Below, in pieces: positions 24,540 through 30,770 of a DNA stretch of 32,810 nucleotides. The position numbers and the translations under genes were made by a program. Numbering within the stretch: the first letter of the stretch is position 1; every line of letters begins with the position of its first letter. Source of the stretch: a virus; IMG/VR virus record IMGVR_UViG_3300043466_000268, positions 1-32,810 of that record; one strand, given 5' to 3'. The notes under the pieces are model-generated. The model had not been told where the DNA came from and did not search any database. It saw only the letters and a list, made by a program, of their open reading frames with translations.

Positions 24540-24724
24540 GTGTTATAAATTTCTTCTACTACTAACTCCCAGTAAAAACGATCGTCAATTTTAAGCTTCT
24601 GGTCTTTGACTACTTGACAAATAAACAAAGCAAATTCCTTAGCCTTATCCTTGTTACCGGTAAAGTAAATACCTTGATTGACTAGGTACTCTGCTCTCTC
24701 GTATGGTTTTAAATTATCTGTCAT
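24536..24724 (-). CDS. Hypothetical 62-aa protein
   Basis: Soluble protein starting MTDNLKPYERAEYLVNQGIY, with a helical pattern (KDKAKEFALFICQVVKDQKL) and an acidic C-terminus (WELVVEEIYNT). Its start overlaps the sigma-like gene by 11 bases, so it is probably co-translated with it. I do not recognise a family; an accessory role to transcription is only a guess from position. Confidence 0.65.
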   Translation of the reverse strand: MTDNLKPYERAEYLVNQGIYFTGNKDKAKEFALFICQVVKDQKLKIDDRFYWELVVEEIYNT

Positions 24725-25235
24725 CTCTTAGCTTTTTTCTGATTATCGTAATCGCCTTGACTACGCTTTGATAAGGTATCTTAGTTTTTCGTGATACCTC
24801 TGTCTGATTAAATCCTAAATCTATCCAAGCCTCTAGCATTCTATCCTCGTACCAAGAAAGCGATTTACGATTTTCTTCTACTTTGATAAATAGCAATTCT
24901 TTGCCTTCCTTAGAATTGTCTTGTACATCTGCTAGGTTTTCAAAGCCTTCAATGCTTTCGTACTTAGCGCGGAAGTTCCTAAAAAATGGCTGATTCATCG
25001 AAGTCGAATAAATCATATTTAACATGCACCTAACTAGCCAGAACTTTAAACCACCCAAGCCATTGTTGTTATAAATGCTCCAGAACTTCTCGTCTGTTAT
25101 TGAGCAAAGGCTAACAAACATCTCTTGCCTTAGTTCATCTCTTAGTGAAGCTGGTTGCATCTTTCTTAGCGCGGAGGCTATCTCTTTACTTTCATAAAGC
25201 TCTGCAATTAGTTCGCTTCGAGTTTTTACGTTCAT
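24714..25235 (-). CDS. Sigma-70-like RNA polymerase sigma factor
   Basis: 173 aa. The N-terminal two thirds resemble region 2 of extracytoplasmic-type sigma factors (LRDELRQEMFVSLCSITDEK; LGGLKFWLVRCMLNMIYSTS). The C-terminus is a region-4-like helix-turn-helix (LGFNQTEVSRKTKIPYQSVV then KAITIIRKKLR). Phage sigma factors redirect host RNA polymerase to late promoters. The position between early/replication genes and the packaging block suits that job. It overlaps the 33-aa gene by four bases. It is divergent, so the call should be checked by profile search. Confidence 0.72.
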   Translation of the reverse strand: MNVKTRSELIAELYESKEIASALRKMQPASLRDELRQEMFVSLCSITDEKFWSIYNNNGLGGLKFWLVRCMLNMIYSTSMNQPFFRNFRAKYESIEGFENLADVQDNSKEGKELLFIKVEENRKSLSWYEDRMLEAWIDLGFNQTEVSRKTKIPYQSVVKAITIIRKKLRDDR

Positions 25236-25333
25236 CGTTCTTTAGATTTTTGAATAATCATGTAAATCATAAAAACAATAAAAGCCACTTCCGCAATAGC
25301 TACGAAAATGGCTTCAATAATTAATCTATCCAT
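25232..25333 (-). CDS. 33-aa single-pass membrane protein
   Basis: ATG at 25333, stop at 25232-25234. The product is almost entirely one membrane helix (IIEAIFVAIAEVAFIVFMIY) with a basic tail (QKSKER). The start overlaps the DUF3310 gene by 8 bases and the stop overlaps the sigma-like gene (ATGA), so it fills the gap exactly. Such micro-proteins are common in phages and often unannotated. Function unknown. Confidence 0.66.
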   Translation of the reverse strand: MDRLIIEAIFVAIAEVAFIVFMIYMIIQKSKER

Positions 25334-25598
25334 TCAGTTTATTAAGCTCATGCTCCAAGTACCAAATGGCTTTTAGCAGATCTTGTTTTTGGTTTCCCTT
25401 CTTATCGGCTCTCAAAATATACTTTATTGCGTTTCCAGTATTAAAGCTCAAATTAAAGTCATCGATAATGTCAATAACCTCAAAGCGATTGCCTTGATAA
25501 TGTAAAGGCGAATTAACTAATTCTACTTTTATTGGTTCCGGTATGTCCTCAATGATTATCGGCATATCGTCCCAAACCTTTTCGACAAACTCTTCCAT
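25326..25598 (-). CDS. DUF3310 protein
   Basis: 90 aa. The core NSPLHYQGNRFEVIDIIDDF and GNAIKYILRADKKGNQKQDL plus KAIWYLEHEL match the small DUF3310 family found in many phages, often annotated as a nucleotide kinase-like protein without biochemical proof. The first 30 residues are an acidic extension (EEFVEKVWDD). It begins one base before the stop of the 64-aa gene, and its end overlaps the 33-aa gene. Confidence 0.86.
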   Translation of the reverse strand: MEEFVEKVWDDMPIIIEDIPEPIKVELVNSPLHYQGNRFEVIDIIDDFNLSFNTGNAIKYILRADKKGNQKQDLLKAIWYLEHELNKLNG

Positions 25599-25793
25599 TT
25601 AGTTTAAAGAATCTAGTGTTTCGTTAAATGTAATAAGCTGAATAACTGAACCACCAACAAACTTGCAAGTGCCTTCATTGTCTCCTTGCTGCTGAATATT
25701 CTGAGATAATTGTTCAATTTCCTCTTGATTAATCCATCTTCTTACAATACCGCCGTCTTCGTTTCTTGTTGTAATCTTTACAAATTTTGCCAT
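25599..25793 (-). CDS. Hypothetical 64-aa protein
   Basis: Starts MAKFVKITTRNEDGGIVRRW. A beta-type N-terminus is followed by a Gln-rich helix (QEEIEQLSQNIQQQGDNEGT) and a short beta end (GGSVIQLITF). It lies directly after the A/T-rich gap containing a promoter-like sequence, so it may open a transcript containing the DUF3310, 33-aa and sigma-like genes. No family recognised. Confidence 0.68.
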   Translation of the reverse strand: MAKFVKITTRNEDGGIVRRWINQEEIEQLSQNIQQQGDNEGTCKFVGGSVIQLITFNETLDSLN

Positions 25794-25822
25794 GATTTTT
25801 TTTGTTTAAATTATTTGTCATA

Positions 25823-25852
25823 TAAATCTATAAACATTTTTTTAATAATCAA
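25823..25852 (-). promoter_or_regulatory. Bacteroidetes-type promoter candidate before the sigma-factor operon
   Basis: On the minus strand TTG (25852-25850) and TAGATTTA (25830-25823) are separated by 19 bases. The established Bacteroidetes pattern is TTG about 17-23 bases before TAnnTTTG; here the last base is A instead of G. Distance to the ATG at 25793 leaves a short leader of about 20 bases. The gap is A/T-rich, so chance similarity is possible. Confidence 0.4.
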
Positions 25853-25862
25853 TGCTAACTTC

Positions 25863-26207
25863 CTAAAAATCAATATCTAAGCCGTAAGATTTAAGCAATA
25901 TATTTAGCTGAGTATTAAGTCCTTCGTGTCTTACTTCATCCATGTCAGCCATTATCATTCCTAGCTTAAAAAACTTTAGCATTACATCCCCAGCCATAAC
26001 GTGCTGGTCTACTGCATCGCCATAAGAACCTTTTTCGTAAAGCTTATCGGTTATCGTTACCAATTCTTTTAATAAGTTCTGGCTTTTAAATTTTAGCGAT
26101 TGCTTATTGTAAACGGATTGACGGAAGTCATTCTCAATATGATCTACTAACGCGTTGGTTAATCCTGCGTAAATTACAAATGTTTCTTTGTCTGTAAGCT
26201 TTTTCAT
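25863..26207 (-). CDS. Hypothetical 114-aa helical protein
   Basis: Starts MKKLTDKETFVIYAGLTNAL and appears all-helical (VDHIENDFRQSVYNKQSLKF, AGDVMLKFFKLGMIMADMDE). No motif is recognised. Its ATG overlaps the stop of the 73-aa gene (ATGA), and a 69-base non-coding gap with a candidate promoter follows. It is therefore probably the last gene of the replication/recombination transcript. Confidence 0.7.
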   Translation of the reverse strand: MKKLTDKETFVIYAGLTNALVDHIENDFRQSVYNKQSLKFKSQNLLKELVTITDKLYEKGSYGDAVDQHVMAGDVMLKFFKLGMIMADMDEVRHEGLNTQLNILLKSYGLDIDF

Positions 26208-26425
26208 TTTGATTGGTTTAGTTTATCTTTAATCATTTTTACTTTTAGGAAGCTAAGTAACTGCAAGTATCCCTCGCAATATAATAATCTTTCTCTATTG
26301 GTTTGCAAGCTCTTAGCTAAATCGTTTATAAATATTCCGTTGCCTAAGTCAAGCTCTGTGTTTGGTTCTATGCTTTGTGCATCAATCCAATCAATAGCTC
26401 TCTGGTAATTGTCCGGAATCCTCAT
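26204..26425 (-). CDS. Hypothetical 73-aa protein
   Basis: Starts MRIPDNYQRAIDWIDAQSIE. It is helical, with the phrase FINDLAKSLQTNRERLLYCE, which might be a small helix-turn-helix, and a basic C-terminus (KMIKDKLNQSK). It begins after a 22-base spacer created by the tandem duplication at 26427-26485. DNA binding is a weak inference. No family recognised. Confidence 0.66.
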   Translation of the reverse strand: MRIPDNYQRAIDWIDAQSIEPNTELDLGNGIFINDLAKSLQTNRERLLYCEGYLQLLSFLKVKMIKDKLNQSK

Positions 26426-26426
26426 G

Positions 26427-26485
26427 TAAAAATTTCAATTCTTAGATTTAATTATAAATAAAAATTTCAATTCTTGGATTTAATT
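26427..26485. repeat. Imperfect tandem duplication at the rusA 3' end
   Basis: Two 27-base copies (26427-26453 and 26459-26485) start 32 bases apart and differ at one position (A at 26444, G at 26476). The right copy encodes the last residues of the RusA-like protein (RIEIFI). The left copy overlaps its stop codon and otherwise forms the leader of the 73-aa gene. A recent 32-bp duplication explains this simply. Confidence 0.85.
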
Positions 26486-26786
26486 TGTCTATGTTCTTTG
26501 TCATAAATAGCCTAACGCATAACCGATCGTTGGCTATAATACCGCAGCTCTGTAAGCAATCTAAAATAACCTTTGCTGCGTTGTCTAGGTCTGACCGATT
26601 AGACTGAAAGTAAACAATAATATTAATTCCAAACTCTACGCTTATGGTTTCTCTTATCGTTAGCGTTTGCAACCTAAAGCTCTCTTCGTACTGGAGTAAT
26701 GGCTTAGACTTGTAAAGCCGATTATTGCCAATACGATAGCCGTTAGATTTACTAGGCACTTGGCCGTAGATAGTAAAGTTTATCAT
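26448..26786 (-). CDS. rusA: RusA-type Holliday junction resolvase
   Basis: 112 aa, close to the 120 aa of E. coli RusA. The N-terminal IYGQVPSKSNGYRIG matches the family start. The catalytic acidic cluster is RSDLDNAAKVILDCL, with Asp66, Asp68 and Lys72, and the final Asp is Asp87 in GIIANDRL. It would resolve four-way junctions during recombination or before packaging. It lies two bases after the 68-aa gene. Its 3' end is inside a tandem duplication. Confidence 0.92.
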   Translation of the reverse strand: MINFTIYGQVPSKSNGYRIGNNRLYKSKPLLQYEESFRLQTLTIRETISVEFGINIIVYFQSNRSDLDNAAKVILDCLQSCGIIANDRLCVRLFMTKNIDKLNPRIEIFIYN

Positions 26787-26788
26787 TG

Positions 26789-26995
26789 TTAATAAGTTTC
26801 CTTAAAATATTCTTCTGCATTATCGTGAAATAATACTTCGTAATTAAAATACCCAGAATCAAATGCATTCATTATCTGCTCTTTCTCCATTTGTATTGCT
26901 TCTGGAATATATTTATCCCTTACAACTTCCATTTCAAAATTATATTGACTCATTTTTTCTACTAGCCACTCTACTGCTGTTTGTTTAGTTTCCAT
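26789..26995 (-). CDS. Hypothetical 68-aa protein
   Basis: METKQTAVEWLVEKMSQYNF, then MEKEQIMNAFDSGYFNYEVL and an acidic end (DNAEEYFKETY). Proteins with KQTAVEWL...MEKEQI..A...G recur in Flavobacteriaceae phages and prophages, without assigned function. The ATG overlaps the preceding gene by 11 bases. It is helical, soluble and acidic. Confidence 0.72.
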   Translation of the reverse strand: METKQTAVEWLVEKMSQYNFEMEVVRDKYIPEAIQMEKEQIMNAFDSGYFNYEVLFHDNAEEYFKETY

Positions 26996-27215
26996 TTTGC
27001 TTTATGATTAAAATTCCACTCTTTGTATATCTGCCCGGTTCTAGTTTTTGATTCCAGTAATCTCTGTCTACTTCCATTTCAAAGATTGGCTTGTTTGATT
27101 TTAAAACAAAGCGTTGTTCGATTTTCTTTACCTCTTTGGTTAGTAAATTGTAAATTACTAAACCGGTGCAAATTATAGTAACGATGAACGTTAGTAGTTT
27201 GATTGTCTTTATCAT
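26985..27215 (-). CDS. Small membrane-anchored protein (76 aa)
   Basis: One N-terminal membrane segment (LLTFIVTIICTGLVIYNLL, about residues 7-25) is followed by a Lys-rich stretch and a small beta domain (EMEVDRDYWNQKLEPGRYTK, GILIIKQNG). There is no clear signal-peptidase site, so it probably stays anchored. It starts 11 bases after the 251-aa gene. Function unknown; an envelope-directed early protein is one possibility. Confidence 0.7.
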   Translation of the reverse strand: MIKTIKLLTFIVTIICTGLVIYNLLTKEVKKIEQRFVLKSNKPIFEMEVDRDYWNQKLEPGRYTKSGILIIKQNGN

Positions 27216-27226
27216 TTTTTTAGTGT

Positions 27227-27982
27227 CTAATTTTCTATCGGTTTAATCTTTCCATCCTTGTCAATCTCTGATTCAAAATTAACAAGGTCATTAATAAACT
27301 CTTTGTAAGCCTTAGTCTTGCAAGCTACCTTAAATTCTTCGCCTTGCAAATGCTTAAACTTCTCAGCAATCCTTAGCTTGTCTTCTACCGGAGTTGTGTA
27401 AATGCCAAACTCACTTAGATAATCGTAGAGAATATGCAAACCTCCAGCAATCCAGACAAACTCTTTCTTTGCCTTCTGCGCCTTCCAAATTTCTTGCGCG
27501 TACATATTTGCAGTTTCAATGCTTTGAGTCTTTAAAACGCTATCACAAGGCTTAGGCTTGGCAGGTTCTTCTTGCTTTGGTATTGCTCTTGTCTCAGTTC
27601 TTGCATAATCTAGGTAAGCGTTTACAATTCTAGCAAAGTATTCGCATGAAAAGTTCTCGTAAGTCTTTACATCTACGCTAAACCTTCCAGCAACTGCAAG
27701 CTCGAAAGCTAACTTAATTTCTGCAATTGTCTGATTTGCAAAGTTTGTCTTTATAAAATTTATTAAGACTAGCTTTTCTTCGTCCGTTGGTAGGTTGTTT
27801 CCCCGCAGTCCTACAAGAATCATTACATAGCGAAGAACTTGCTTTAGGTCTTCCTCGTTTTGCTTTCTAATTGCTAAACCATTTTGAGCTGAAAGTATCT
27901 GGATGCCTAGACCTTTACCAATTTCTGAGTGCTTCCATTCTGTCGTGGCTAGTTCCCTTTGGTTTGTCGTTTGAATTTCCAT
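27227..27982 (-). CDS. Putative replisome-associated protein (251 aa)
   Basis: Starts MEIQTTNQRELATTEWKHSE. A helical region at about 45-135 (LKQVLRYVMILVGLRGNNLP, EEKLVLINFIKTNFANQTIA, YENFSCEYFARIVNAYLDYA) is of a type I have seen in Bacteroidetes phages next to initiator-like genes. A proline-rich linker (IPKQEEPAKPKP) and a second helical domain follow. It overlaps the preceding initiator-like gene by 68 bases. The pair may act like a replication initiator with a helicase-loader or adaptor. That function is inferred from order only. Confidence 0.7.
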   Translation of the reverse strand: MEIQTTNQRELATTEWKHSEIGKGLGIQILSAQNGLAIRKQNEEDLKQVLRYVMILVGLRGNNLPTDEEKLVLINFIKTNFANQTIAEIKLAFELAVAGRFSVDVKTYENFSCEYFARIVNAYLDYARTETRAIPKQEEPAKPKPCDSVLKTQSIETANMYAQEIWKAQKAKKEFVWIAGGLHILYDYLSEFGIYTTPVEDKLRIAEKFKHLQGEEFKVACKTKAYKEFINDLVNFESEIDKDGKIKPIEN

Positions 27983-28601
27983 TGTATTCTTTTTTAGGTT
28001 TAAATAATCCTTTCCAGTTTCCAGCCATAGCCGAAGAAATCATTTCCGAAAATTCTTGGTCATTACATTCTTCCCATTTTTTTAAGAAAGCTTCGAATCC
28101 CAATTTAGTATATTTTTCTTTCTTTTCTATTTTATAAGAAATCCATTTTTTTATTTCTTCAATCCTAAAATCTGTATATTGGTAATTAGGTAAAATAGTA
28201 TTAAAGTAAACAAGTATATCTATACTAGCAGTGCTTTGGACTTGCTTTGGCATGTGCTTTGTGTCGTGCTTCGACAATGCTTTGCCAAGTGCTTTGGTGT
28301 TTGCTTTGGTAAAATTTACTAGAGCAATTACATTCGCAGAGTACTGGTTTTTTGATTTTTCTACCAATTTAATAAAACCAATTTCTACTAAATCTAATAA
28401 AGCAGAATGATAAGTTTTGTAATTTTTAATACCTACTGCTTCCATTACCATAGTAGTAGGTAAGCCAAACTTATCCTTCCATCCTAATCTATTGCAATGC
28501 TCAATAGCAAAAAAATAAATAGCTGCATGATTTGGTTTTAACTTATCTGGGTTCTCAAAAGAGTAATCCCAGTAGTTACGAGATAGTGAATAAATATCCA
28601 T
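27915..28601 (-). CDS. Replication initiator-like protein (winged helix)
   Basis: 228 aa from the ATG at 28601, which overlaps the 69-aa gene stop (TAATG). The N-terminal half resembles the winged-helix of DnaD/replication-initiator proteins: AAIYFFAIEHCNRLGWKDKF, GLPTTMVMEAVGIKNYKTYH, DLVEIGFIKLVEKSKN. The C-terminus has the short motif FSEMISSAMAGNWKGLFKPK, like the DnaD C-terminal tail that contacts helicase or DNA. It probably binds the phage origin and recruits host replication proteins. No origin repeat is evident inside the gene; a GCTTTG-rich patch near 28227-28310 is the only candidate. Confidence 0.74.
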   Translation of the reverse strand: MDIYSLSRNYWDYSFENPDKLKPNHAAIYFFAIEHCNRLGWKDKFGLPTTMVMEAVGIKNYKTYHSALLDLVEIGFIKLVEKSKNQYSANVIALVNFTKANTKALGKALSKHDTKHMPKQVQSTASIDILVYFNTILPNYQYTDFRIEEIKKWISYKIEKKEKYTKLGFEAFLKKWEECNDQEFSEMISSAMAGNWKGLFKPKKEYNGNSNDKPKGTSHDRMEALRNW

Positions 28602-28810
28602 TAGCACTCAATTGTAAATGAGATTTTAGCTTCGATTAAATCGTAAGAATCGAGAGTTACTAAAAAATCAGTTTCATTTAAATTAAATTCAAATTCTGTA
28701 TTTAAATTTTTGCGAGCTAAATCTAAATAGATTCTACCAAGTGCAAAATAATAGGCCGATTTGTTTGGACTACGACCGTCAATTGTTCTTACAAATAAGT
28801 TAACTTCCAT
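28601..28810 (-). CDS. Hypothetical 69-aa protein
   Basis: MEVNLFVRTIDGRSPNKSAY then FALGRIYLDLARKNLNTEFE. It is a small alpha/beta protein ending in TIEC, with no membrane segment. It follows the structured 124-base gap at 28811-28934, so its expression may be controlled there, and it overlaps the initiator gene by three bases. No family recognised. Confidence 0.68.
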   Translation of the reverse strand: MEVNLFVRTIDGRSPNKSAYYFALGRIYLDLARKNLNTEFEFNLNETDFLVTLDSYDLIEAKISFTIEC

Positions 28811-28831
28811 GATAATATTTTAAAATAAAAA

Positions 28832-28913
28832 TGCCTCATAAATCAATTGGCTCACTACTTCCAATATCAATACAAGGCACTTAATTCTTTAAATCGCTAT
28901 AATGTAGTGAGGC
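28832..28913 (-). promoter_or_regulatory. Structured leader with competing stems (possible attenuator)
   Basis: Inverted repeats seen directly: CTCACTAC (28851-28858) with GTAGTGAG (28904-28911); GCCTCA (28833-28838) with TGAGGC (28908-28913); TGCCT (28832-28836) with AGGCA (28875-28879); and ATTGG (28846-28850) with CCAAT (28861-28865). The 8-base arm at 28851-28858 is the loop of the inner ATTGG/CCAAT hairpin, so these pairings are alternatives or form a pseudoknot. On the minus strand the hairpin is followed by ATTTTTATTTT, then the ATG at 28810. It could be a terminator or attenuator before the replication genes. Confidence 0.55.
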
Positions 28914-28934
28914 GATTACGATTGCAATATAAAA

Positions 28935-29201
28935 CTAATTGTCAGATTTACAAAGTCTTTTCGAGAATATTCCGAAATGATCTGGGAAATCTTTCTCAAA
29001 CTTACGAGCGTAGTCTGCCGTAAAAGAATTATTTACTTTGTATTTGTCATTCCCAGATACCATTGAATGCCATCTAATGACTTCAAAAATCTGTTTGGCA
29101 CCGATACGCTTGTAGCCTCTATTTATTAGCTGAAACGCGTACTTCTTGAATGATTCGTAGACCATTGGATTCTCTTCGTGATATTTTATAAAGCTTCTCA
29201 T
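28935..29201 (-). CDS. Conserved phage protein (88 aa) of unknown function
   Basis: Starts MRSFIKYHEENPMVYESFKK. The pattern (ENPxVYExFKKxAF ... GYKRIGAKQIFEVIRW ... NNSFTADYARKFEKDFPDHF) belongs to a small family found in many phages and prophages, probably a DNA-binding or replication-linked protein but without experimental function known to me. It is followed by the structured gap at 28811-28934. It may overlap the 55-codon frame at 29119-29286. Confidence 0.82.
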   Translation of the reverse strand: MRSFIKYHEENPMVYESFKKYAFQLINRGYKRIGAKQIFEVIRWHSMVSGNDKYKVNNSFTADYARKFEKDFPDHFGIFSKRLCKSDN

Positions 29202-29286
29202 TTCTTATTAAGTTTAGTTTTTTATAATTAAGTTCTAATTGCTTGGACAAGTTTTCTTGCCACTCGTTAAATGTTAAATCTTTCAT
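29119..29286 (-). CDS. Possible 55-aa protein
   Basis: The ATG at 29286 overlaps the stop of the 42-aa membrane gene (ATGA). The product starts MKDLTFNEWQENLSKQLELN and looks protein-like until it enters the 88-aa gene, which it overlaps by 83 bases. This long overlap lowers confidence. Without it, 81 bases would be non-coding in a very compact region. Confidence 0.42.
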   Translation of the reverse strand: MKDLTFNEWQENLSKQLELNYKKLNLIRNEKLYKISRRESNGLRIIQEVRVSANK

Positions 29287-29411
29287 TTGTTAAAAAATAA
29301 AAATACAAATATTAAATAAACAAGTATGCTTACTCCAGCGCCTATGACTCCTATGAAAGCCATAAACTCTGCGGCATCGTAATGCCTTTTTGATTTACCT
29401 TGAAAGCTCAT
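29283..29411 (-). CDS. 42-aa membrane protein
   Basis: ATG at 29411, stop at 29283-29285. A polar start (MSFQGKSKRHYDAAEF) is followed by one strongly hydrophobic helix (IGVIGAGVSILVYLIFVFLF) and ends FNK. The start overlaps the 66-aa gene by 17 bases and the stop overlaps a possible next gene. The spacing pattern and clear membrane segment support it. Function unknown. Confidence 0.62.
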   Translation of the reverse strand: MSFQGKSKRHYDAAEFMAFIGVIGAGVSILVYLIFVFLFFNK

Positions 29412-29595
29412 TGTTAAGTTGTTTAGATTCCATAACTAATTTTACCTCGTCCATTACTTCCTCGTTTTTCACTTTGCCATAAACTACTGACTGCACTAAT
29501 GGCATCGACCATTGTCTGGCCGAGAATGGCATGACTCCCTTTTTGTTTAGGTTGTCAGCCACCTCTTGATATAAATTTAATTTTTTAATCTTCAT
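29395..29595 (-). CDS. Hypothetical 66-aa basic protein
   Basis: MKIKKLNLYQEVADNLNKKG, then PFSARQWSMPLVQSVVYGKV and KNEEVMDEVKLVMESKQL. The order helix, ARQWS turn, helix could be a small winged-helix or helix-turn-helix fold, which would fit an early regulator, but no family is recognised. Its ATG overlaps the 59-aa gene by 11 bases. Confidence 0.68.
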   Translation of the reverse strand: MKIKKLNLYQEVADNLNKKGVMPFSARQWSMPLVQSVVYGKVKNEEVMDEVKLVMESKQLNNELSR

Positions 29596-29764
29596 TTTCT
29601 TCTTCGTTTAATTCCTCTTCTATCTCTTCTACTTGGCCGTGATCTCGTCCTATCTTTTCTCGCAGTCTTACAATGTCTTCTGGTGTTTCGCAGTAATGCC
29701 TTTGCCAGAAAGTACGATAATTTAAGTGAGACCGGTAAGTAAATATATAGTTAGCTGGCTTCAT
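29585..29764 (-). CDS. Hypothetical 59-aa protein with acidic tail
   Basis: ATG at 29764, stop at 29585-29587. The N-terminus is basic and aromatic (MKPANYIFTYRSHLNYRTFW), and the C-terminus is strongly acidic (VEEIEEELNEEENED). It overlaps the preceding gene by 14 bases and the next by 11, filling what would otherwise be a 155-base gap. Function unknown; the charge pattern could suit a protein that mimics nucleic acid or binds a basic host protein, but that is speculation. Confidence 0.65.
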   Translation of the reverse strand: MKPANYIFTYRSHLNYRTFWQRHYCETPEDIVRLREKIGRDHGQVEEIEEELNEEENED

Positions 29765-29948
29765 TTCCGATTTGCTTTTTAGTTAGATAATCTCTAAGGT
29801 CTTCGCTTATTCTTCCAAGCTCTACCTCTTTGGCTAAATGCTTGGCCACCACTTGCTGGTATGCTTCGAATCCTTCTTTGCTACCGTTAAGGATCATGCG
29901 TAAGCTGATACGCATAAACTCAAATTCTGCTATCTCTTGGCTAGTCAT
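29751..29948 (-). CDS. Hypothetical 65-aa protein
   Basis: The preferred ATG at 29948 follows the previous stop by one base (TGATATG) and gives MTSQEIAEFEFMRISLRMIL; a longer frame upstream would lie inside the SSB-like gene. It is helical and mixed in charge (FEAYQQVVAKHLAKEVELGR, DLRDYLTKKQIG). No family recognised. It sits in the recombination gene cluster. Confidence 0.68.
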   Translation of the reverse strand: MTSQEIAEFEFMRISLRMILNGSKEGFEAYQQVVAKHLAKEVELGRISEDLRDYLTKKQIGNEAS

Positions 29949-29949
29949 A

Positions 29950-30258
29950 TCAAAACGGAAGATCAGACTTTGAATTACGAACTTCTTGCATGTGTCTTTC
30001 ATTATCAATCGCCATTGACATCGGATTAATTTCCCGTACTGGAGCGCTTACCTTCTCCCAAGTATCTAATTCCATGTAGTACTTGCCTGACTTAGCCGAG
30101 TTAATCTTTAAGTTAACCCAGCCATTCTTAGAGTTTGCTTGCAGGAATGCGATTGCATCCTCTACTTTGACCGACATATTACCGACCACCCAGTCCGGAG
30201 CATTGTCCGAACGTTTGAAAATAAAACCATCTGCGAATACTTTTTCTTGCTTTTCCAT
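29950..30258 (-). CDS. SSB-like protein (102 aa)
   Basis: A compact beta-type domain (DGFIFKRSDNAPDWVVGNMS ... GWVNLKINSAKSGKYYMELD TW) is followed by a flexible linker and the C-terminal tip KSDLPF, which matches the acidic-hydrophobic tail (DxxPF) of single-stranded DNA-binding proteins. That tip recruits partner proteins. It is shorter than typical SSB and lacks an easily recognised SSB OB-fold motif. It is adjacent to the ERF annealing protein (TAATG overlap), where phage SSBs are often encoded. SSB activity is inferred from the tail and the neighbour. Confidence 0.72.
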   Translation of the reverse strand: MEKQEKVFADGFIFKRSDNAPDWVVGNMSVKVEDAIAFLQANSKNGWVNLKINSAKSGKYYMELDTWEKVSAPVREINPMSMAIDNERHMQEVRNSKSDLPF

Positions 30259-30770
30259 TACTTTGTTAGTTGTAGTTTACGAGTTGTGAATAATTTAATG
30301 TCCGATTCTGTTAATGCTGATTTATACTTGGCATAAAGGTTTTCTAAGTCCTTTCCATTGTGGCACAAGTCTAATAATTCTGGAGTAAATTCTGGCGCTT
30401 TTACTTGAGTACCTGAAGCATCCGTGTCTTTGTCTGTAACCAATCCAAGAATAGCCGATAGGCAGTATCTGCGGAAGTAAGTAACACCCGAACCGTAAGC
30501 TTGGTAATCGTTCATGCTTCCTAGTTTTACCTTTGGTATTTCCGTGAAGCTTTCAAGTTGCTCTCCGCTTTCTACATGAAAAAGGATAGTTCTTATGCCA
30601 TCGTTTTCAAGGAGCTGAGTAAAGCAAAGCTTGTGCTTTTTAAGTAGCGGATTAATTACGCTAAAGATTTGTGGCAAATCTGCGTAGGTGTAGTTATGGC
30701 CTTTCGTATCCTTGTGGATAATAGGGCAGTCGTTTTGAAAGTCCGACAGACTTTTAATTAGGTTTTTCAT
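30258..30770 (-). CDS. erf: ERF-family single-strand annealing recombinase
   Basis: 170 aa. Characteristic ERF features: YTYADLPQIFSVINPLLKKH (28-46) and the core MNDYQAYGSGVTYFRRYCLS (86-105), followed by AILGLVTDKDTDASG. ERF proteins form rings and anneal complementary single strands for phage recombination and genome circularisation. The C-terminal third (PELLDLCHNGKDLENLYAKY) is a helical partner-binding region. The start overlaps the 48-aa gene and the stop overlaps the SSB-like gene. A RusA resolvase lies further downstream, completing a recombination set. No exonuclease was found. Confidence 0.9.
   Translation of the reverse strand: MKNLIKSLSDFQNDCPIIHKDTKGHNYTYADLPQIFSVINPLLKKHKLCFTQLLENDGIRTILFHVESGEQLESFTEIPKVKLGSMNDYQAYGSGVTYFRRYCLSAILGLVTDKDTDASGTQVKAPEFTPELLDLCHNGKDLENLYAKYKSALTESDIKLFTTRKLQLTK

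Noticed and set aside
28227-28310. Repeated GCTTTG-type units within the initiator-like gene as origin iterons
   Set aside because: The units are irregularly spaced and encode a Lys/Ala/Leu-rich protein segment (KANTKALGKALSKHDTKHM). They remain a weak origin candidate only.
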